Source: Nitrospirota bacterium
GTDB lineage: Bacteria; Nitrospirota_A; Leptospirillia; Leptospirillales; Leptospirillaceae
Assembly: GCA_023480765.1 (NCBI GenBank)
Contig: JAMCWZ010000095.1
Span: forward strand, 1-10,300
Direction of reading: 5' to 3'
DNA: 10,300 bases
Made by a program: the position numbers and the translations under genes. Numbering within the stretch: the first letter of the stretch is position 1; the number at the start of each line of letters is the position of its first letter. Below the pieces are notes generated by a model. That model had not been told where the DNA came from and searched no databases. It was given only the letters and a program-made list of their open reading frames with translations. Positions 5,642 through 10,300 of this stretch are shown piece after piece.

Positions 5642-8128
5642 TTGAGCAGCCTTTATCCTTTCGACGAGATCGAAACCGCCGTCCAGAAACGCTGGAAACA
5701 GGAAAACGCCTTTGCGCTGAGAGATCAGCCCTCAAAAAAGACCTTTTACTGTCTGGAGATGTTTCCCTATCCCTCCGGCCGAATCCACATGGGACACGTC
5801 CGCAATTATTCGATCGGCGATGCCCTTGCGCGCTATAAACGGATGAGAGGATTCAACGTTCTGCATCCCATGGGATGGGATTCTTTTGGACTCCCCGCCG
5901 AAAATGCCGCGATCCAGAGGGGAATCCATCCGGCAGTCTGGACGGAACAAAACATCGCCCACATGAAAGAGCAGCTCAGCCGGATAGAGCAGTATTACGA
6001 CTGGTCCCGGGAAGTCACCACCTGCCTTCCGGAATACTATCGCTGGAATCAATGGTTCTTTCTCAAATTCTATGAAAAAGGCCTGGCATACAAGAAAGAA
6101 GGCCTTCTGAACTGGTGTGACTCCTGTCTCACGGTCCTCGCCAACGAACAGGTCGAGGAGGGTCTCTGCTGGCGTTGCAAGTCCCCGGTCACCTTGCGAC
6201 CCATGGAGCAATGGTATCTCCGCATCACCGACTATGCACAGGAACTTCTCGATGCGATCCCGGACCTCCAGGGTTGGCCGGAAAAAGTGCGCGTCATGCA
6301 GGAGAACTGGATCGGAAAATCGGAAGGCGCCGAAATCCGTTTTTCCGTAGAAGGAAGTTCTCTCGAACTTTCTGTTTTCACCACCCGGCCGGATACTCTC
6401 TTTGGCGTCACGTTCGTCACAATTGCTCCGGAGCACCCGCTCCTCGAAGAGCTTCTCCCCCTCTCCCGGCAGAGAGAGGAGACGGAATCCTTTATCCGGA
6501 AAGTTCTCCATAAAAGAGCCACCGAGCGAAACACGGAACCGGGAGAAAAGGAGGGGATCGATACGGGCCTCCGCGTCATTCATCCCCTGACAGGCGACCA
6601 TCTTCCTCTCTGGATCGGAAACTTCGTCGTGGCTTCCTACGGGACCGGTGTGGTCATGGGGGTACCGGCACATGACGAAAGGGATCATGAATTCGCACGG
6701 AAATACGGGTTGCCGATCAAGGAAGTCATCGCCCCGTCCGTCGCCCACGAACCTCATGCACCGGAGATGGCCTATACCGGTCCCGGCCGTCTGATCCACT
6801 CCGGAGCGTTCAACGGGCTTTCGAACGAGCTGGCCAAGGGGAAGATCATCTCGGAACTGGAAACCCGCGGGAAAGGAGTCCGGAAGGTGACGTATCGCCT
6901 CCGGGACTGGGGAATCTCCCGACAACGATACTGGGGAACGCCCATTCCCATCATCTATTGCGAAACATGCGGAACGGTTCCCGTCCCGGAATCCGAACTC
7001 CCGGTCATCCTCCCCCGAGACGTCGCCTTTACCGGAAAAGGGGGCTCGCCTCTCCGGGATTCCGAATCCTTCTTTCGCACCACGTGTCCGAACTGCCAGG
7101 CCCCGGCCCGCCGGGAAACTGACACCATGGATACGTTCTTCGATTCTTCCTGGTACTTTTTGCGGTTCACCGACCCCTCCAACACCGCGGAACCGTTTTC
7201 GAAAATCGCTGCCCGGCAATGGATCCCGGTCGACCAGTACATCGGCGGAGTCGAGCATGCCATCCTGCATCTGCTCTATTCCCGTTTTTTCACCCGGGCC
7301 CTGAAAGATCTTGGATTTGTCGACTCTCCCGAGCCCTTCCGGGCTCTCCTGACGCAGGGGATGGTCCTGAAAGACGGGTCCAAAATGTCCAAGTCAAAGG
7401 GAAATGTCGTCGATCCGGACCAGCTGATCGAGCGTTACGGCGCAGACACGGTTCGCCTGTTCACGCTTTTTTCCGCTCCTCCCGACAAAGACCTTGCCTG
7501 GGACGACAAGGCCGTCGAAGGAGCCTACCGCTTTCTCGGAAGGCTCTACCAGCGGGTCTTGGAATTGTCGCGGTTTCCGTCACCCCCCCCTTCTTCGGGA
7601 GGCACCGGCAAAACCCCCGTCAGCTCCGCCCAGAAACCCCTTCTTGCCAAGATCCATGAAACGATCCGGGATGTGACGTTCGATCTGGAGTCCAACAACC
7701 AGATGAACACCGCCATTGCACGTCTGATGGAGCTTTTAAATGCACTCGGAAACGGAAACCCTGAAAAAGCGGAAGAATTGCCCCTCCTTCGGGAAGGCTA
7801 CACCACGCTTCTTCTTCTTCTTTCTCCGTTCGCCCCGCATCTGTCCCAGCATCTCTATGGTCTTCTGGGACAGGAAGGTCTCCTTCTGGACCAGCCGTGG
7901 CCCGAAGCCCGGGAAGAAGCCATGATTCGGGACGAAATCCCCTATGTCATCCAGATCAACGGAAAACTTCGGGCCACCCTGATGTTGCCTCCGGACATTG
8001 ACCGGTCGGAACTCCTGAAGAAAGCCCTGGAAGACGAGAGGATCCAGCGGAATCTGGTCGATATGAAGCTCCAGAAAGAAATTTACGTTCCCGGAAAACT
8101 CCTGAACCTTGTCGTCGTTCCGCGATGA
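5642..8128 (+). CDS. leuS: Leucyl-tRNA synthetase
   Basis: This cytoplasmic class I synthetase charges tRNA-Leu with leucine; the protein has 828 residues. HIGH appears as HMGH (49-52) within [20 protein letters not shown] is at 581-585. The editing (CP1) domain shows TTRPDT (247-252) and [10 protein letters not shown] (342-351), needed to clear mischarged tRNA. Two cysteine pairs, C159/C162 with C176/C179 and C440/C443 with C482/C485, look like zinc sites as in some bacterial Leu[12 protein letters not shown] and the C-terminal INGKLRATL segment also fit. The start is chosen as TTG 5642 because it places [17 protein letters not shown] exactly where family members begin; GAGGA lies 4 nt upstream. 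The open frame runs on upstream to 5441 but without conserved sequence, and it crosses the predicted promoter. The stop overlaps the lptE start (ATGA). No T-box leader is seen. Confidence 0.97.
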   Translation: MSSLYPFDEIETAVQKRWKQENAFALRDQPSKKTFYCLEMFPYPSGRIHMGHVRNYSIGDALARYKRMRGFNVLHPMGWDSFGLPAENAAIQRGIHPAVWTEQNIAHMKEQLSRIEQYYDWSREVTTCLPEYYRWNQWFFLKFYEKGLAYKKEGLLNWCDSCLTVLANEQVEEGLCWRCKSPVTLRPMEQWYLRITDYAQELLDAIPDLQGWPEKVRVMQENWIGKSEGAEIRFSVEGSSLELSVFTTRPDTLFGVTFVTIAPEHPLLEELLPLSRQREETESFIRKVLHKRATERNTEPGEKEGIDTGLRVIHPLTGDHLPLWIGNFVVASYGTGVVMGVPAHDERDHEFARKYGLPIKEVIAPSVAHEPHAPEMAYTGPGRLIHSGAFNGLSNELAKGKIISELETRGKGVRKVTYRLRDWGISRQRYWGTPIPIIYCETCGTVPVPESELPVILPRDVAFTGKGGSPLRDSESFFRTTCPNCQAPARRETDTMDTFFDSSWYFLRFTDPSNTAEPFSKIAARQWIPVDQYIGGVEHAILHLLYSRFFTRALKDLGFVDSPEPFRALLTQGMVLKDGSKMSKSKGNVVDPDQLIERYGADTVRLFTLFSAPPDKDLAWDDKAVEGAYRFLGRLYQRVLELSRFPSPPPSSGGTGKTPVSSAQKPLLAKIHETIRDVTFDLESNNQMNTAIARLMELLNALGNGNPEKAEELPLLREGYTTLLLLLSPFAPHLSQHLYGLLGQEGLLLDQPWPEAREEAMIRDEIPYVIQINGKLRATLMLPPDIDRSELLKKALEDERIQRNLVDMKLQKEIYVPGKLLNLVVVPR

Positions 8129-8844
8129 ACAGACTTTCTGAAAGACAGAAAACCCGCTACGTTGGAAGACTACCCTTTTTCTCTGGTCTCCCGCTTCTTC
8201 TGGGGATGCTCCTTCTCGCGGGGTGCGGCTATCATGTCATGACGCTGTCCGGGGTGACGCAAACCCCGGAGACCGTCAAGCTCGGGCTTCCCCGGACCGT
8301 CACGCTGGCCGTCCGGACCTTTCACAACAACACGACCTTCCCCCTGGTCGAAACCGAGGTGACCCAGGTCCTGAAAGATACCCTCCAGAAAACCTCCGGG
8401 GTCGTTCTCGTCAACGACCCCAAACGGGCCGACGTCGTTCTCACCGGCAGTGTGGTCGGCGTCAATGAAATTCCCTTCGCTCTTTCCAGCGTCGTCGGCA
8501 TCGAAGAATACCAGGTGGAAGTCATTCTCGCCGCCAAACTTGTCGCGTTCAACGGACAAGTCCTGTGGACTGGGGGTTCCGTGATGGGAACAGCACCGAT
8601 GTATATGAGCGAAAATCTGGCTCTTCTTCAGCAGACACAACAATACGCTCTCAATACGGCCTCACATAATGCCACGGTTCGCCTGATCCAGCAGATGGCG
8701 CATGGGATCGCATCCATGTCCTATATTCCGATTCAAAATGCGACGATCGGGGGGCAAACTCCTGCTCCGGGAATGGTTCCCTCCGCTCCCGGAGCCCTTC
8801 CTGGCCAACCTCAGCCTTCCCCGATGCCTGGAGCCCTGCCTTGA
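8125..8844 (+). CDS. lptE: LptE-like LPS-assembly lipoprotein
   Basis: LptE is the outer-membrane lipoprotein that plugs the LptD barrel and helps place lipopolysaccharide on the cell surface. This 239-residue protein has a lipoprotein signal peptide with lipobox LAGC (31-34; mature Cys34) after a longish basic N-terminus. The body has the LptE pattern: [20 protein letters not shown] (59-78), then [19 protein letters not shown] (102-113), and a strand ending in GQVLWTG (144-150). The last 30 or so residues (from about 209) form a Gly/Pro/Ala-rich tail not typical of the family core. The ATG overlaps the leuS stop by 4 nt and has no Shine-Dalgarno, so translation probably depends on coupling to leuS. 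The leuS-lptE-holA order matches that of E. coli, which supports the call even though LptE sequences diverge strongly. Confidence 0.88.
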   Translation: MNRLSERQKTRYVGRLPFFSGLPLLLGMLLLAGCGYHVMTLSGVTQTPETVKLGLPRTVTLAVRTFHNNTTFPLVETEVTQVLKDTLQKTSGVVLVNDPKRADVVLTGSVVGVNEIPFALSSVVGIEEYQVEVILAAKLVAFNGQVLWTGGSVMGTAPMYMSENLALLQQTQQYALNTASHNATVRLIQQMAHGIASMSYIPIQNATIGGQTPAPGMVPSAPGALPGQPQPSPMPGALP

Positions 8845-9887
8845 TCGAATCGGCTCTCGTTTTGTTCCGGAAAGACCAGTCCCTCTTGCCGGTCATTGTC
8901 GTGATCCCCGGCGATCCGCTGATTTTGTCCTGGACGTTTGAGAGGATTCAGCGACTCCTTTTCCTGTCCCGGGACGATCTCTCCGTCAATACGGAACACC
9001 GTGCAGGGGGAGATCTGACCGCAGCGGACCTCCTCGCGCTCGCAAAAGAAAAACCCCTTTTTGGCCCCCGAAGGCTGTTCTGGGTCACACAGGCGGAAAA
9101 AGTCGACGGACTCCTGGAAAAAGGAATCGGGCAGGCCCTTCTCTCTGCAGCACGGAAAGGCAACACGACGGTCGTTTTGGAAATGGGAGAGAAAAAAGCG
9201 TCCTTGCTGGCAGACATCTTTCCGGTTTTCCGGACGGAACCCTCCGGAACTCTCCGGCAGAGACAAGCGGAAGCGCTTTCGTGGGTGCATATTTTAGCGG
9301 AAAAAAAAGGCACCCGTCTGGAAAATGGCGTCGCGGAAACACTGCTTCGGGCATTCCCCGAACAGATGGGACAGATTTCTTCTTTTCTCGACCGCCTTTC
9401 CGCACCGGAAAGCGGAAAAATCCGGACAGTCACTCGGGAGGATTTGAAGCAGCACGGACTTGAAGATCCGCTGGAGTCTGTCTTTCGCCTTTTTGATGCC
9501 TGGGAGGCAAACGACCGCCGACTTTACGGGCAATGGGAGAGATTCATCGACAACGGACAGTCTCCGTTGTCTTTTCTTTCTCTCTGGCACCGTCAGTGGA
9601 GACTTTATGCCATCGCCCGGGAGGAGATCCGCTCCCCGTCCGACGTTGAAAAATTCGCGACGAAGAACCGGATTCCCCCTCCTGTCGCAGAAAAAATACG
9701 GAAAACAGCCCGGTCCATGACGAGAAAAACCCTTCGGGAAGGGTATGCTCTTCTCCGGGAAACCGACCTCTCCTTGAAGTCTGGAGGAGACCCCTCCCTG
9801 ATCATGCTCCGATTTCTGGCGGGCATGTCCTTTCTTTCCCCCGGGAAGCGGGAAAGGCACACCGAAAAGATCAGGACAGGCCGTTGA
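8841..9887 (+). CDS. holA: DNA polymerase III delta subunit
   Basis: HolA is the clamp-loader subunit that opens the beta sliding clamp so it can be put on DNA at replication. The protein has 348 residues, the usual length. HolA is weakly conserved; visible matches are VIVVIPGDPLIL near the N-terminus (18-29), the PLFGPRRLFWV segment (72-82), EALSWVHILAEKKGTRLEN (144-162) at the start of domain II, LRAFPEQMGQISSFLDRLS (169-187), and a C-terminal helical domain with ESVFRLFDAW (212-221). The start is TTG 8841 overlapping the lptE stop (TTGA), with GGAG (8830-8833) 7 nt upstream. The basic tail GKRERHTEKIRTGR overlaps the end of rpsT on the other strand by 17 nt. Position after lptE strongly supports the assignment. 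Confidence 0.92.
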   Translation: MIESALVLFRKDQSLLPVIVVIPGDPLILSWTFERIQRLLFLSRDDLSVNTEHRAGGDLTAADLLALAKEKPLFGPRRLFWVTQAEKVDGLLEKGIGQALLSAARKGNTTVVLEMGEKKASLLADIFPVFRTEPSGTLRQRQAEALSWVHILAEKKGTRLENGVAETLLRAFPEQMGQISSFLDRLSAPESGKIRTVTREDLKQHGLEDPLESVFRLFDAWEANDRRLYGQWERFIDNGQSPLSFLSLWHRQWRLYAIAREEIRSPSDVEKFATKNRIPPPVAEKIRKTARSMTRKTLREGYALLRETDLSLKSGGDPSLIMLRFLAGMSFLSPGKRERHTEKIRTGR

Positions 9888-10134
9888 CCTTCAGCGTCAG
9901 GCGGGAAATTTTCCGGGAAGCGGAATTGCGGTGAAGAATGCGGCGGTTGACTGCGTGATCAATAACAGGAACCACTTCTCCCAGAGCCACGACAGCTTCT
10001 TCCTTCTTGCCCTGGGACACCAGGGTCTCGACTTTCTTGGCCATCGTCCGGATCATGGAGACGGCCTGCCGGTTCCTGGTCCGTCTTTTTTCGTTCTTTT
10101 TGATATCCTTGAGTGTTGCCTTGTGAGACGCCAA
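9871..10134 (-). CDS. rpsT: 30S ribosomal protein S20
   Basis: This 87-residue, very basic protein binds 16S rRNA and helps early assembly of the small ribosomal subunit. It begins ASHKATLKDIKKNEKRRTRN and continues with helical, Lys/Arg-rich sequence through VNRRILHRNSASRKISRLTL to KVNGLS, the normal S20 pattern and length. The start is TTG 10134, with a clear AAGGAG 6 nt upstream; no ATG is available. E. coli rpsT also starts with UUG, and there the weak start is part of translational autoregulation by S20. The gene has its own strong promoter about 80 bp upstream. It converges on holA, an arrangement also known from other bacteria such as Bacillus subtilis. Confidence 0.97.
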   Translation of the reverse strand: MASHKATLKDIKKNEKRRTRNRQAVSMIRTMAKKVETLVSQGKKEEAVVALGEVVPVIDHAVNRRILHRNSASRKISRLTLKVNGLS

Positions 10135-10211
10135 CGTCCGCTCCTTTCACGAGTTCTTGGGAAGTCTTCCGGCATTTTTTAAGCCGGGACCGGTAAACCT
10201 TCAACCCTTGG

Positions 10212-10240
10212 AATATAATGGAACTTTCCGAAAACGTCAA
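10212..10240 (-). promoter_or_regulatory. Strong sigma-70-type promoter of rpsT
   Basis: Minus strand: TTGACG (10235-10240), exactly 17 bp, then TATATT (10212-10217). Each hexamer has one mismatch to consensus. It predicts a 5' leader of about 70 nt before the rpsT TTG, enough room for autoregulatory structure, although I did not find a compelling one by eye. Confidence 0.75.
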
Positions 10241-10300
10241 GGAATCCACCGCCTCACCCGACTCGGCTGCCCACCCGATCCGAAAACGGATGCTTTCCGT
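10218..10300 (+). CDS. Possible start of a divergent gene, cut by the right edge
   Basis: A frame opens with ATG at 10218 and stays open to the edge, giving MELSENVKESTASPDSAAHP then IRKRMLSV. The Ser/Glu/Pro-rich start followed by a basic patch could be the cytoplasmic N-terminus of a membrane protein. In several bacteria the lipid II flippase gene murJ lies next to rpsT, so that is a candidate, but nothing in these 27 codons proves it. The Shine-Dalgarno is weak (GGA 5 nt upstream), and another frame (TTG 10209) is also open, so the call is uncertain. An in-frame ATG at 10290 is an alternative start. Confidence 0.4.
   Translation, partial: MELSENVKESTASPDSAAHPIRKRMLS

Noticed and set aside
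5732..7270. 512-residue minus-strand frame inside leuS
   Set aside because: It is fully antisense to LeuRS catalytic and editing domains, and its translation shows no family motif; a codon-bias shadow.
9836..9858. Inverted repeat CTTTCCC/GGGAAAG near the end of holA as a terminator
   Set aside because: It lies inside holA coding sequence and no T-run follows on either strand.

Overview
The window looks like ordinary chromosome from a Gram-negative, moderately GC-rich bacterium. A leuS-lptE-holA gene string shows an outer membrane with LPS export. Protein style and gene order resemble Nitrospirota, with Leptospirillum (acidophilic iron oxidisers) as my best guess. That taxonomic call comes from recognition, not a search. 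No CRISPR array, insertion sequence, integrase or attachment site was seen.

Left part (1-2586, all minus strand): a CPA1/NhaP-type cation/proton antiporter is followed 46 bp later by a MoxR/AAA_5-type ATPase with an unusual membrane-spanning N-terminus. A further gene starts 21 nt after the ATPase and runs off the left edge. These are probably one transcription unit. A 449-bp divergent control region (2587-3035) separates them from a plus-strand MFS transporter of the metabolite:H+ symporter type (3036-4334).

Middle (4335-5641): a gene-free stretch between convergent ends, then three minus-strand elements read from right to left: a strong promoter, tRNA-Arg(ACG) with encoded CCA, and a small exported Asn-Pro-Tyr-Gly repeat protein of unknown function with its own extended -10 promoter. 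The tRNA and leuS diverge from a shared 286-bp region.

Right part (5642-10300): leuS, lptE and holA overlap one another by 4 nt and form a translationally coupled operon that also exists in Escherichia coli. It meets rpsT (ribosomal protein S20, minus strand) tail to tail with a 17-nt overlap. rpsT has a near-consensus promoter, and a possible further plus-strand gene begins inside that promoter and leaves the window at the right edge.

Overall this is mostly housekeeping DNA with two transporters. The least explained items are the membrane-anchored AAA ATPase unit, the NPYGKYGS repeat protein, and the dense use of GTG/TTG start codons (five of eight complete protein genes).
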